Assembly (NCBI GenBank): GCA_011037195.1
Contig: JAAEAF010002625.1
Location: 62,001 to 126,000 of the forward strand
Direction of reading: 5' to 3'
Source: Triatoma infestans
Taxonomy: Eukaryota; Arthropoda; Insecta; Hemiptera; Reduviidae
Length of the DNA: 64,000 nucleotides
A model generated the notes under the pieces. It ran no database searches. It was not told the DNA's origin and worked only from the letters and a program-made list of their open reading frames with translations. Shown here one piece after another: positions 1 through 12,900 of the stretch (positions are counted from its first letter, which is position 1; each line of letters starts with the position of its first letter). The position numbers and the translations under genes are program-made.

Positions 1-1806
1 ACATATATAGCCCATTTGAAATTCAAATGAGTTGAAATATTTGTTTTTCATTTCATATTTTTAATTGGGCTAAATTAAGTTGACAGAAATACTTTTCACG
101 GTTTTACTGAAATTAGTATTTCCGCAGCCAGTATTCCTACACAGGTGTATGAAATATAAATGTAAAAAAATATATAGTCAAAATCATATTTTAATTTCGT
201 AGTATTTAATTTTTCTTAATGTAAAACATTTAATTAATAAAAACGATATTGTTTACTAGATTCCTAAAATAAAAATCCCTAATGTCAGCTTTAAATGTTT
301 TCTTATCTTATTATTTGTTCGAGTGTTATCAATCAGTCGACGTAAAAATTGATATTGTGTTGATAAATTTTCTCATTTACTTTTTTTTGTTGTCATGTCC
401 CCGTCGTCCGGTCATTTATCTCAAAAATTCAGAATCGAATGATGTTCTCTTATTCTGATAGAACGTATTAATATTTAAGTGGCAAGGTTTGGGATACCAG
501 TTTTGTAAACATACTGCGTAGTTTTTCATGACTGCATTTTTTTTCCCGTTTTATATTTCTTAAATGCTGCTATAAGAGGGCGTATTGATTTGAGATTTTA
601 CAAATTGAATATTTTCGTAAATACATATCTCGTTGCAGAACCACGATTCACAAAAAAAAAAAAAACATACTGTCAATCTTAATTTTTTTTCTTAGTACAT
701 AATTTTGGGTTAATGATTCGCGTTTTCCTGAAAACTGATTTTACTATTTTCTTGAAATCCTGGATACCCGTTTCTTTTCAGGAAAGTTGATTTTAGGGAA
801 TCCGGAGGTATTGCTATTGCAATGTGCTTAAAACTTAACATAGGGTTATCGTGTCATATTATCGAGTCACATTAATCTCTAGGTGGAAGTGAACCTGGAA
901 GGGGAAGTAGTCTGTCTAACCACTTCTTCACGATCTTAGTGCCCTTGCGGATATCCCTGTTTATATATATATTTATTTGTATTGAAAGATTAAAGGAATA
1001 TTATCGAGATTTCATTAGGATATCGAGGCCCTGTGAAAATTGACTTATTTATTTGTGAGATTAGCATCTATGCTTTCATAGCATAATCACGTAGCATTCC
1101 ATGCTTTTGTAGCATTACAAATTTCAAACATATTTGCATTTGGGCACTATAATTGGGAATCCACTCGGTGAATATTTCGGCCAAATTTTCAAAATTAAGT
1201 TTTTAACTGGAAATATATGTTTAAAAAAAAACTTAGTTGCTGTACTCATATATTAAAACAATATCTGGTATTTTATCCGCATATTTCATCATGCATATTT
1301 GTATTGTTTCTGATCGGTTTTGGATATGCATCAATCACAGAGCAAATTCACCAAGTTCGTGTAGAGAGTTCACTTCAACGAAATATTTCTGTTACACTCA
1401 CATTTGTTAGATGTGAGTGTATTTCCTTACTTGGTGAATTTGCTTTGGCGATAGATGAAAATCCGAAACGGTCAGGAACAAAACCAATATGCATGGATAA
1501 AATACCAGATGCTATCCGGCATTGTGGACCCCCACCCACATTTTCAATAAAAACAATATTCTGTGAAACTTGAGATTTGAGGGGAAGTTGGGACATTAGC
1601 CATTGAAAATTTCAGTGTGATGTTCAACTAGATTTTTTGTTTATCAAAATAAAATTATGGAAGATTTATATTTTATACAAGGACTACTATGATTGGCAGC
1701 AATATTAAAAGTTCGAATAATAACACGAGTAATATGAATTATACTTTTATACAGAACTTTATAACAATGCCTAAATTTAATCTATTATTTTTATTTAATG
1801 TTTTAG
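1..1806. other. Upstream intron of the hnRNP H/F-like gene
   Basis: No exon of the hnRNP gene is recognisable here, although its RNA-recognition motifs must lie upstream. The stretch is AT-rich and ends in an acceptor site (tgttttag) at 1806. It contains one palindromic repeat (about 1263-1510) and otherwise nothing I can name. I infer that it is intron, because the exon at 1807 starts in the middle of a conserved domain. Confidence 0.6.
1263..1510. repeat. Palindromic repeat, family D copy 1
   Basis: Two arms (about 1263-1400 and 1410-1510) are imperfect reverse complements, joined at an apex hairpin (cactcacattt / agatgtgagtg). The right arm contains gaaacggtcaggaac, and the left arm the decayed reverse complement of it. 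The same family recurs at 23340-23700, and pieces of its outer part (ataaaataccagat, ccagcattgtgga) at 28710-28790 and 32740-32770. It shares the GAAAC(C)GGUC string with the hammerhead-like repeats elsewhere in the window, but no full catalytic core is visible. The open frames over it are by-products of the palindrome. Confidence 0.75.
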
Positions 1807-2053
1807 GATAAGAGCCACATGCAGCATCGTTACATTGAACTTTTTATGGACTCTCCTAGCAATGATAGGGGTGGCTATGGAGGAGGAAATGGATATAGCA
1901 GAAGTAAGATCAGTCTTTATATATTTTATTTGAATTAATTACTATTTTCCAGCTTTGGCTAATTTTTTACTTTGTGCAGGACTTGGCATGGGCGGTGGTA
2001 GCGGAGGAGGTGGTGGAAGCGGCTCTGGAGTGCCATTCTCCAGAAGATATTAA
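1807..2053 (+). CDS. glo: hnRNP H/F-like RNA-binding protein, C-terminal exons (partial)
   Basis: Two exons, 1807-1903 and 1980-2053, encode the last 56 residues of a protein of the hnRNP H/F family (glorund in flies), which binds G-tracts in nuclear RNA and affects splicing and translation. The first exon reads DKSHMQHRYIELF, which matches the end of the last quasi-RRM of hnRNP H (human DKANMQHRYVELF). A glycine-rich tail follows (GGYGGGNGYSR, then LGMGGGSGGGGG), ending SRRY and TAA. Splice sites are clean: acceptor at 1805-1806, donor gtaag at 1904, acceptor cag at 1977-1979; a phase-1 AGA codon is split across the junction. Earlier exons lie outside the window. The family call is strong; the orthologue name is inferred. 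Confidence 0.88.
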
Positions 2054-2201
2054 TTACATTTAATAAATTTTTTTTTGTCTTTTTTTACAAACATACTTAT
2101 TGCACTTTTTAATAAACTACAATCCACATTATGTGAAAACAATATAATATTGCTTATACTTTTTTTTTGGCTTACTGTTGTAAAATTTATGTGTGCCACA
2201 A

Positions 2202-2207
2202 AATAAA
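2202..2207 (+). promoter_or_regulatory. Likely poly(A) signal of the hnRNP gene
   Basis: AATAAA about 150 bases after the stop codon. Another AATAAA lies at 2062-2067, just after the stop, so alternative ends are possible. The choice is an inference. Confidence 0.45.
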
Positions 2208-2687
2208 CATTCTTTTGTAGATTTTACTATTTCATTCTTTTTTGAATAAACCCTTCAGATCACCCAATTCATTAAAACACGAGACCGCCAAAATTACTAG
2301 GATTTTAATTAAATTATTAAAAAATAACAACCAAATAGTATATAATACAAATTTATTCCGTTTCAGAATGCCATTAAATGTCAATGCACACTGGAATGAT
2401 AGTTTTATATATAACAAAGTCTATATCCTTACAATATTTACATTTTTGCATAATACAATTAAAATCAAAAGACTTCGAGAATTTATTTTTTTAAATAAAT
2501 TTGTATAGAAATAAATGCATTTAAAATAAAGATCAACAAAAGATTTCTTTTTTTCTGGAAATCTTGAAATGTTTAAAAAAACAAAGGAAGAAACAAATTT
2601 TAAGATGTAAGTGGAAAAAAGTATCACAAGGTCTTGTGCTAATATTTTTTGTTATTTGGGAAGTCACAAAATTTTTCAGCCTCAAGT

Positions 2688-3349
<662 letters not shown>

Positions 3350-3949
3350 TATTTATGCAACAAAAAGAGTTACGCTTGTGTGAAATGTTTCTTCGTATAA
3401 GTCGACTATTGAAATGAAAGATAGTCAACGCAGCTGCCAGCACGGCTATGTTGACGTTTTAGGTTGCTATTCCAGTGCAAAGAAACTAATCTACGATGTC
3501 CAACATAACTGTAATGATTAACACAATTTTTTATTAAAAGTATCTATCAAACCACATAACATAAAAAAAAAATGTGTAAATTAAATATTCGTATTTTTTT
3601 TAAAGAAATTATTGTTCTAAATGATATAGATCAATTTTAATCCGGATTAAATTACAGAATGTTGGCAGCATCGTTTTTGGAAAGTGGGACATGTTTTTGA
3701 TAGTTTAGGTGGGGGAAAATATTGAGGAGTGGGATGGAATGATTGTGTATTTTGAATAGACGTCTAGAATCGTTTCTTGTTAGTCATGTCAGTTCACCGA
3801 GGAGAAGGTTGATAGAGACTTCTTAATTATCTGTAGATTTTTAAAGCGAGGTTCTGAAAAAGTGTGCTTGGATTATTAGTATGTCAGAATGCATCGGAAG
3901 TTTGATAATTAGTATTATAAATCCAAAAAAAGAATAAATGTAGTCCACG
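3350..3949. promoter_or_regulatory. Shared 5' region between RAMP4 and TMEM135
   Basis: 600 bases separate two divergent start codons, so both promoters, or one bidirectional promoter, must lie here unless upstream non-coding exons exist. The part near 3420-3480 is GC-richer than its surroundings and holds ctgccagcacggc and ttgacgttttagg; the latter contains TGACG, the core of CRE/UPR-type sites. RAMP4 is a known ER-stress target, so this is suggestive only. No TATA box stands out. Confidence 0.5.
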
Positions 3950-6900
3950 ATGATTTTGAGTAAATGTCAAACTATTGACACTACTTGCATCGAATATGTT
4001 CATCCCTGGAGTAATTCTTGTATTTATGCATCATTATCACTGTTGGCCCCATGTATTAAAGAATCTCTCAGGATATACATAGCTGCTTACTCAGTAAGTT
4101 TTTCGAAGAATTGATAATTAAAATTTTCACAAGGAATATTCCTTGTAATTTTGTTGTTTATTTTAGCTTACATTACTGTTGAAAGGAAGAATTCCTTCTA
4201 AAACAGATTTGAAGAATACAATACTTGGGATATTTCAGTCATGTGTATTTTTAACATCTCATGGAGTTGGTTATTCAGCAGTTGTTTGTATTATCAGGTA
4301 TTCCTTAGAAAACCATGATCCATCACATTTAATACTTATATATTAAAAATAATGTAATGACCATAAAAAGTAGCCAGAAATAATGTAATTATCAAACTTA
4401 AGAATACTTTGAAAAAGTTCATGATTTATTTGCAGAAACATTTCCTGGGTGAATTTGTTTAGAACAGATCTCTGTATGAAAAAAAAGAGAAAAAACCTAT
4501 TTCGTTTTAATTTCCCTATAATATGATTTCCGTATTTTAACTTCTCATATGTTGCTTTGAGATTTAGGACATCATTGAGGCATATTGCTCGTTGAGTAAG
4601 ACACACACTTAACTTCATATAAAACTATTGAGGTTAAGGCTATCTTTTATTTTGGCGGGGGGAGAGGCAAAATAAGATTAATTGACTTGAGTTGATTTAT
4701 AAATTTCGAAAATATGTTAATAGCCCGTTTAATCCAGCAAAAACCAACTCAAGACTTTAAGATTTCCTTACTTGTATTCGTTCCTAGAATGAAAAAAAAA
4801 GTTGGAACACAAGCTTGACGAATATACATACTCTAACAAACGAATTCTGGATTCCAATTTTGGGCTTTGTACGGTTTGTTGCAGGAAAATTGTTTACAGA
4901 CGAGAAAGGCAGCTGATTGGTTCTCTTTATGAATCAAGCATGTCTTCCAGCGAAATTGGGCGCTAGATAAAAAATAAAAGAGAAAAAACGTTAATTCTGA
5001 GAATTGCCACTAATTCTGCGCTCCCCATAGGACCGGTGTCTAGACTAGCATAAACAAATATTTTGGTGCGAAAAAACTAAAAGTAAAGCTACCCATAAAA
5101 TCTCATGACTCCATCCGCTCGTGAATATATGTCATGGGTAAATGAATGGGAGAAAGTAATTTTATTTAGTAAATGAAGTCTGAGATGAAAAAAAAATTGG
5201 ACTTAGATGGTCCAAACGGTTTTCGTTACGATTTTCGGAAACAGGAGAGGATGTTGTCGAGGCATTAAATGGGTGGAAGTTCACGATGATTTGGGCAGTG
5301 ATTGGCTCCAGGCAAAAAGGGAAAATTACCTTTCTTCCACTAAAAGTGAATGCCCAAGTTGTTCTGGTGGTTGGTTCCGCAGAGCTGGAAAGCATCAGAG
5401 ACATTTTCCGTGGTAGCCTGCCTCATTTTGTGGTCATCGACCGGTTTCGGGCGTTCGCCCATCTTCAGGATGCGTTTTTCAGACAGTGTGACAACACAGT
5501 CTTGCACAGAGCAAGTTCAGTTTATTTGCTCTGTGCAAGTCTGTGTTGTCACACTGTCTGAAAAACGCATCCTGAAGATGGGCGAACGCCCGAAACCGGT
5601 CGATGACCACAAAATGAAGCAAGCTTCCACGGAAAATGTCTCGTGAGTGAATGCCCAAATTTAAAAATTTATTGATGGAAGAAAGTAGAGACTTTGCCGT
5701 AATGCTGGAGAGAATTTCATTTTTCAAAAAGATAATTCCAGAATTATAAAAATTGCGTTGCAGGAAAATAATTTCCTGGCCTGCGCTCTCCCTTGATCTG
5801 AACATTATTTATGGGGTTCACTCGCTAGTAGAGTTTGCGCTGATATGAGGCAAATGAAATAACACCGAAGAATTGAAACACTGCATTGTGGATTCCTAGA
5901 CAGAGATAGAACAAACTGAATTGGTGAATCTCTATAGGAGGATGTCAAATAGAATTTTGGAGGTCGTTCAAAATACGAAACTGTTCTCAGAGTGAAAAAG
6001 AAGACGTGTGTTTCTATCATTTTGTCCCGAGAAAAGTGGATTTTTTTTTTTTTTGTTTCCGTAATATACAAGACTGCATGCAAACAGAGAATTCCAAGCG
6101 ATGTTTTGGTATAAAAATATAGTTTTCACTAGATATCAAGAATGTTTCTATCATTTTGTCCCTCACTGTATATACAACAATGAATTTTAATATTAGGTAT
6201 TGATACTTAAAATAATTATATTTAATTTTCGTCTAGGAGGATTTTAGGAAATTTTAATTTCTATACAATATCATTCATTCCATCATTTTTATCAAGTATA
6301 TTATCAATTTTGATTGAACGTCCATCAAGAAGAGCACTACTCAGTCTTTATGTTACTAATGTGGTAAGATTTTCTTTGCAATTAATAAATATATTTTTGT
6401 ATTTTCTTTTTGTCAATACAAATCAGAAGTTAATATTTTTTCATAAAATTCTTTTTTAAAAAATTGCAGGCCTCAGAAACGGTGTTTAGAATGGCTGTTG
6501 CCAGAAATTTGATTAAACCAATTCCTTATGGGGAAGTATTAATCTTTGCACTAGCTGTTAGTAATTTATTATATTTTTACAAAGGCTATGGACTTCCTAA
6601 AGATCCAGTGTATATCTTACTTAGGTATTACTATACTTTTTTAATTATTGTGTATCGTAGTAATTTTACTTTTCTTGATCATAAGTTTAAAAAAAACCTA
6701 TATATATATAAATTAATTTTTTTTTTTTTTTTTTTAAAGATTCCTTGTCGGCCCTTACGAAGAGAAAGATTATGTAAAACAGGATGAACCGCCAGCAAAT
6801 CAGGAAGAAGATAAAAAAAGTAATTTTAAACTGTATCAACAATTAATTGATTGGTATAAAACAAGTATGCTCAAATTGAAATCATTAACATTACATTCTA

Positions 6901-9900
6901 GTTGTCCACACTACCATAGTTGTGTTCATAATGCTTTAATTGTAAGTATATCATTAAGCCACGTTGTTTTTTTGTTTTTAAATATTTATTTTGCATTTAT
7001 GGTGAGTATTATGAATGACTAACCGATATGAATGAATTAGCTTTGTATTTTATCTACTTATTAATGTGTAGATAATTTTTATTTTTTTTAAAGTTTAGTG
7101 TTTTCTGCAATTTCATCATTCTTATCGCTAAACTATATCCTAATGAAATTAATGCTCAAAATATTTCTCATGCTTTTGCATGCCATCATAAAGAATTGAA
7201 TAATTACTTTTGAAAAAATCAATTGTTTATCACGTCTTTTTCATTAATATTAATTTCTTCATGTTTCAAGTTGGTGGGAATAAAGTAAATATATAATTAT
7301 GAAAGCTTACGAAATTTCATTTAAAGTTTAATTACATAAGTCTTCATATTAAAAAAAAAGAAAGTAAACCTAGTTTAAAAAAAAAAATTGACCCATTTTC
7401 TTCAATATTGAATTTAGTAAAATTTTAAGTTACTTTAACCTAATATAAATACATAAGTGGTGGAAACGTACGTTAAAAACTTATGTGGCATTTCAGGGAT
7501 TGGCCGAACGAAACAACACACAGTTTCTTGCACTCTCTATAGAGCGCTATATAACAGACACACGTTGATCTTTTTAAATTGCTGTGGTTTTGGCAATACA
7601 GTATACTAACCATTTCCATGCATCCACATCTAAATCTTTCTAAATTAAATTTTAATTTAGATTATTCGATTGTTGTAGAGGATATTGCATTGCGACCTGA
7701 AAGATCTATTGTGCTTCCTGGAGCCTTCTCAGTGCACTGCCCATCACCGGTCAATGAGCTGTAGAGGCTCCTAGGAAGAAAAAATCTAAGGGCAGCACTG
7801 CTGTACTCGAACCCACGACCTTTGCGTTGATAGTCCTGGATTAGCTGATTCCATCCCTAAATTTTAATTTTAATTTTAATTTAATCTTGAATCACCAATT
7901 TAAAAGAAAAATCGTACCAAGGCGCCTCTTTAATCCCTGTGAAAAAACTCGAAAATATCGAAATTCGATTGCTTCCTCTTTTCAAAAATGAATAGTTGAA
8001 AATAATAAATAAAAATAACTTTTCAATTATTTACTAAAGAATTCATGTTTCTATTCTTATATATTAATTTTGTAAGAATAAATATTTATTCAATACTCAA
8101 GGATATATAATAAATATCTGCGTGTAATTAAATAGTACAATAAGAATATATAATATATTATACTAATTACAATATGCTGTGTACGTATCTTAATATACAA
8201 TTAGGTTTCCTAACTTGATAATAATTTCAATGGTTATTATCATTAACTATTCTCACATTACTAAATTATTTTAGAATATTGAATTTGTATGAAAATTATG
8301 AAATAATTATATAAATTTGTTTGTTAATAAGATCCCACGTTACATAAAAATATTTAATTTTTCTTATGAATCTAAATTTAACTAAATAACCAATCATTAT
8401 TAGATACGGACTTCTTTATCTAAAAGGGTCTTCTATAGGGTCAGAATTTTAGGAGAATAATACAATAAAATAAATAAGTCGACATTCAAAAAGATAAATA
8501 TATAGTTAATAAAAAAAGAATAATATTAAAACGTCATGTAAAGAACAAGAGTTTCTAAAGAAAAGGTTAGGATTTTGAAATTTATGTAGCTCTTAGACAC
8601 TGTCTTACTTTACGGTTTTAAGGAGCACTGCCAGCATTGATTTTTATCTTTCTTCACTTAAAAATGTTAATCTCTCGTAAATCTCACTTTTCTATTTTTA
8701 TCAAAAAGGTTTACATCAATTTTTATTTATTTTTCTGGCTAATTCCTAATGTTAAGAACATTGTGACTGATTTTTACATGAAATTGATTTTACTTATAAC
8801 AATAAAGGGCTTAACTGATTTTAAACATTATCTGACGTAGTAATGCTAAGTTGTTATAGACTCTTTATCGATCATGTGAAGGCCATCCTTCACCAATCCT
8901 TCGCCAATCGTATGAAAGTTAGATACCTTTCTCAGAAAGTGTTTGTAAAATGAAATTGTGAAGTAAGCACTTGCACATGCATAAAATAGTAATGGAATAA
9001 AAATTTATACAAACTTTTTATTTTGCAAACTTTTCCTAAGAGGAAGTATTGCAATCGTGTCAAATTTTCGATATCGAGTTTTCTTGGAAATATCCGTTTT
9101 GAGGTCCCCTGAGTCCAAAAAAGTGGTTTTTAGAAAAGGGTGTGTATGTGTGTTGTATGTGCACAGCATTGCTCAAAAACGAATAATCGTAGAATGTACC
9201 ACTTTTCTGATTTTTTTTTTTTTTTTTACTTTTTTGCGATTTTCTCAAAAATGGCTCCAACGATTTTCTTGATACTCCCTATATCAACTAGACATAGAAA
9301 GAGGTACATTTTTTATCTAAAACCTTTCTCCGGGAAAATTCATTTAAGGGTACTTTTGGGAGAGGGGCATGGTTACGGTATCTCTAAAGTGCTTTTTCAG
9401 TTTATTACACAATTCTATCATCTAAATAATATTAATTAGAATTAAATATATTGTTGAAAGTCTTAAGTTTCAAGAAAATTAGTAAACCGGAAGTGCGATA
9501 AAAACACATACGAATTTCTTTAAATTTGCTACGCTAAAAATAAAATTTGTCAATCACAATTTTGAAAACTGGAGTAAGAGAAAGTTATGTGATTGTTTCA
9601 CACCAATATTATTTAATTTAGCTTTTCAATGTATTTATTTAAAATATGCTCATAGACCAAAATTTATCTGATCACAAAATTCATAACACTAATAATTCTA
9701 TTGTTGCTAAATTTTATTATAATGAATATTTAATTGAAATAATTTCCTTTAATTCTGTTTTGAATATATTCAAGTGAACTTATAAATTTTGTTGATAAAT
9801 ATATGACATTTCTCTTTCATTATTTGTATTATTTACTGACAAACATGTCTAAAGAGTCGATAATTTTTTTTTTTTTATGATTTAGTGTCGTACCATATCC

Positions 9901-12900
9901 TACTTATACCATAATATATGAATATACATTTTCTTATCTCAGTCATAACTGTTTTTGTTTCTTAGCTCATACACTATCTCTTGTGAGTATTCTCTTTTTA
10001 AATTATTCCCTGTTGATGCTGAGATACTATTTTATTTTTTACATACGGTTTTGTAAAGAATCTGTATTTTTTGGGGAACCATCATAGGCATTGATTAATA
10101 TTCTCTGTAATCCATAAATAGTAGTAATATCAATATTTTTCTGCCTATTCTCCTTATTTGTTGAATGATCACAAACCCAAATCCCGTGCGTTTGAAGTTA
10201 GTAATTATAAGGTAATATAGATTAGATAAATATAGATAACTAGGTACAAGTTTCATTTCGTATCAGTTTGGTTTAAGTTTTTAGCCATCCATTCAATTAT
10301 CATCTATTTTTATCACATTATATTTATTTTAATCCGTTATATTTACGAATACTGTGACCCCCCCCCCACACAAAATTGCCTCTGAAATTTTTTGTAAGAA
10401 ATTAATGCAATTCTCATAATTATCACTGTTACTCAATACTCTGTTTTAATTCTAAATTAATGTAAGTTTTCAAACTTATAATTTTTGAAAAACACAAATT
10501 TCCGGGTTGAGACCGTGACAAGGTTTTTGCTTTAAATCGTCGTGTGCTGTTATCATCCTTTTACAGTCATGTCACCTTGAATGCTAAATGGTGCATTGAC
10601 CTTGATTTGTAATTTTTACCAAAATTAGTTGCCATTAAAAAAACAAAAAAACAAACACAAAACCATTGACTTCCTGTTTTCAAGTTGAGGGGGATTTTCG
10701 AGAAAATTGCTCAAAATTAAGAATAAATTAAGTTGAGAATTGTGTACATATGTCGAATCCATATGTTGAAAACTGTGGTGTTACAAACAAAAAAGTTTCA
10801 GCTTTCTGTAATTTTTTTTTGTTTTGAGTTATTCATTTCAAACTCAGTTCCCAAAATTCTGCACGATTTCACTACTATCTCTTACAGCAGCTGTAAGGGA
10901 AAGTAAAAACAATTCACACTACATTAAATTTTAACTTTACCCAATGAATTTTAAATAAAGTGAAATTTTGTTTCTTTTTCATCATTTTTTTTTTTTCCTC
11001 AGGGTGGAATCGATAAATTTATTAGAGGTTATATTGTACAACTAGGTATTAAAATAATTCTAAATATAAAAAAGATTATAAACAGGCCTAATCTTCTTAT
11101 TGATATTCCATTGAGAATAGAAACATTTAATCTTGGCGTATGTTTAGGATTATTTACAACATTGTATCAGGTAAGTAATCGATAACAATAATTGATTTAT
11201 GTTAACTTTTTAAAGATTTATAGCTAACGTTAAGGTTATTATTCTTGCATTATTTACTTGTTTACTTAACAGTTTGAAAAATATTCAATTCAAGGACGAC
11301 ATTATTCTAGAAATTAGATGATGTTACATTGAAATAGCTGACAAAATCTCTTCTTAACGAGGAAAAATAAACGGAATTGATTATTTCAGATTTAGTACTA
11401 GAAAAATATAATTCTTTTGGCAAAAATTAATACTTCATTCATCGATAAAAAAAACTGTTGTAAAAATAAATCAGCATTTTTAGAAGGTAATAACAGAAGT
11501 AAATTTTGGTCAAACACTATAAGTCATATTAAATCTAAGAGAAGTCACGACGGGGGCCACTTAACTATCTTTGTATGATACTCTCTCCTGGTGAAATTGA
11601 AAACCACTATCAAGTTGGAAAAAAGGTACTAAAAAGCTCTGAAGAAAAAGCTAAATGAAGAAATTCTCCCTAGTTATATTCACTTAGTAACGAGTTTTAC
11701 AGGGTTAAAATTAAATCTACTCACGGGCTGTTGCGCCCTAAGTAGGTAGGCGTAACGAAGATATTGATCAGTTTTTGAAATTATAAACAATTCAGGAAGG
11801 GTTACTAATGTAGTTTTTATGTTACTGAGAATTACTAATAAATATTGCAATGTACAGTATACACCAGCAAGTCTGTTCATGCCGCACGGACTGTTTGACG
11901 CTGATTTTTAGAGCTCTTTATAAACAATAAAATGCGTGCAGTAATATTTTATCAATTACAATTATATAGAGTTAATTCAGTAGTTAGTTCATGCGTATAC
12001 TCTTCGCTAATCCGAACAATCTTGTTACAATAATTTGAAAACATTTCGCGTTAGAAGAAAAGTATTTTTTAAATGATTTAGATGTTTGTATTAAATGTTT
12101 TTTTAAGACAAATGAAAAAGTAGTAACATATGTGTATACATCATTCTATATATTTACGTTTAACGCCCAAATTTCTTTTACTAATTTATCTCTTGTCAGT
12201 AATTTTTCTCTGAATGTTTCTTGTCACGTTCTCCCTAGTTAGCAGGCATTGTATGCATTCCATAAACATCCTTGTCCATTGCCCACTCTGGTCAAAGGCC
12301 CTGCTCATTTCAACTTTAGCCTTTAGGTTTTTATCAGATTTTCAGTATTTGAGTTTTTCAGGATTTCCACAGTTCTCTTTCTTTTGTTTTCTAAAATTAT
12401 TTTCACGAATTTCATGTTCTTGAGTTCAATTTATTAACGAGTTTTCTTGTGAGTTGTACAGACAGACATGTAAAGTACTTTCCCTTAAAGGAAATATTCC
12501 ATTAAATACCACTATCAAGCCCATTATTTCCATCTTCTTTAAGATAAGTCCACACCGGTAGACAAAATCGTGCAACTGTCTATAGACATTCGAGAATATT
12601 ATCCATAGACTGTTGGGAACAAGTTGCAAAACAATTTGTAGACTTAGTCACACGCCCACACTTACATACAATGTCTCGGGTTAGTATTGGAACCATTGTA
12701 ATGGCCGGAGACATTGCTGCTTGTGGGTTGATAGCCGCTTCGTTATTATTTTTGATAGTAAAAACAGAAAAAGAAGACGTTGGTGGACACCAGTTTTTAT
12801 TACAGGGATAAAATCTCTTGGATAAATTGGAAGATGCCTTGGAATTCTGAAATTTCACACGGTTGACGGGAAGTGATTTTGAAGATTTACTTCTGATGGT

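Larger units (their letters stand above)
5346..5658. repeat. Palindromic family A element with 12-bp target duplication
   Basis: The element occupies 5358-5646 and is flanked by the direct repeat GTGAATGCCCAA (5346-5357 and 5647-5658), which looks like a target-site duplication. Its arms 5398-5520 and 5521-5642 are nearly perfect reverse complements meeting with almost no spacer, so the transcript would fold into a hairpin of about 120 base pairs. Each arm carries one hammerhead-like core facing outward. It lies in intron 2 of TMEM135. Relatives are at 28945-29060, 52095-52255 and 52747-53357. No protein-coding capacity is evident; the open frames over it are palindrome by-products. Confidence 0.85.
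6942..11002. other. TMEM135 intron 5
   Basis: A 4.1 kb intron with canonical gtaagt and cctcag ends. It contains a SINE (7655-7865), a family E repeat (9030-9615), a related decayed piece (about 10490-10945) and a short poly-C tract at 10357-10367. Sequence between these is AT-rich, without recognisable exons. Confidence 0.8.

Noticed and set aside
1217..1573. 118-codon open frame on the plus strand
   Set aside because: It lies across the family D palindrome; a similar sequence recurs as non-coding repeat at 23.4 kb, and the opposite strand is also open, as expected for a palindrome.
5286..5805. Several overlapping open frames on both strands near 5.3-5.8 kb
   Set aside because: They are produced by the near-perfect palindrome of the family A element; both strands give the same peptide, and the same peptide reappears at 52.75 kb.
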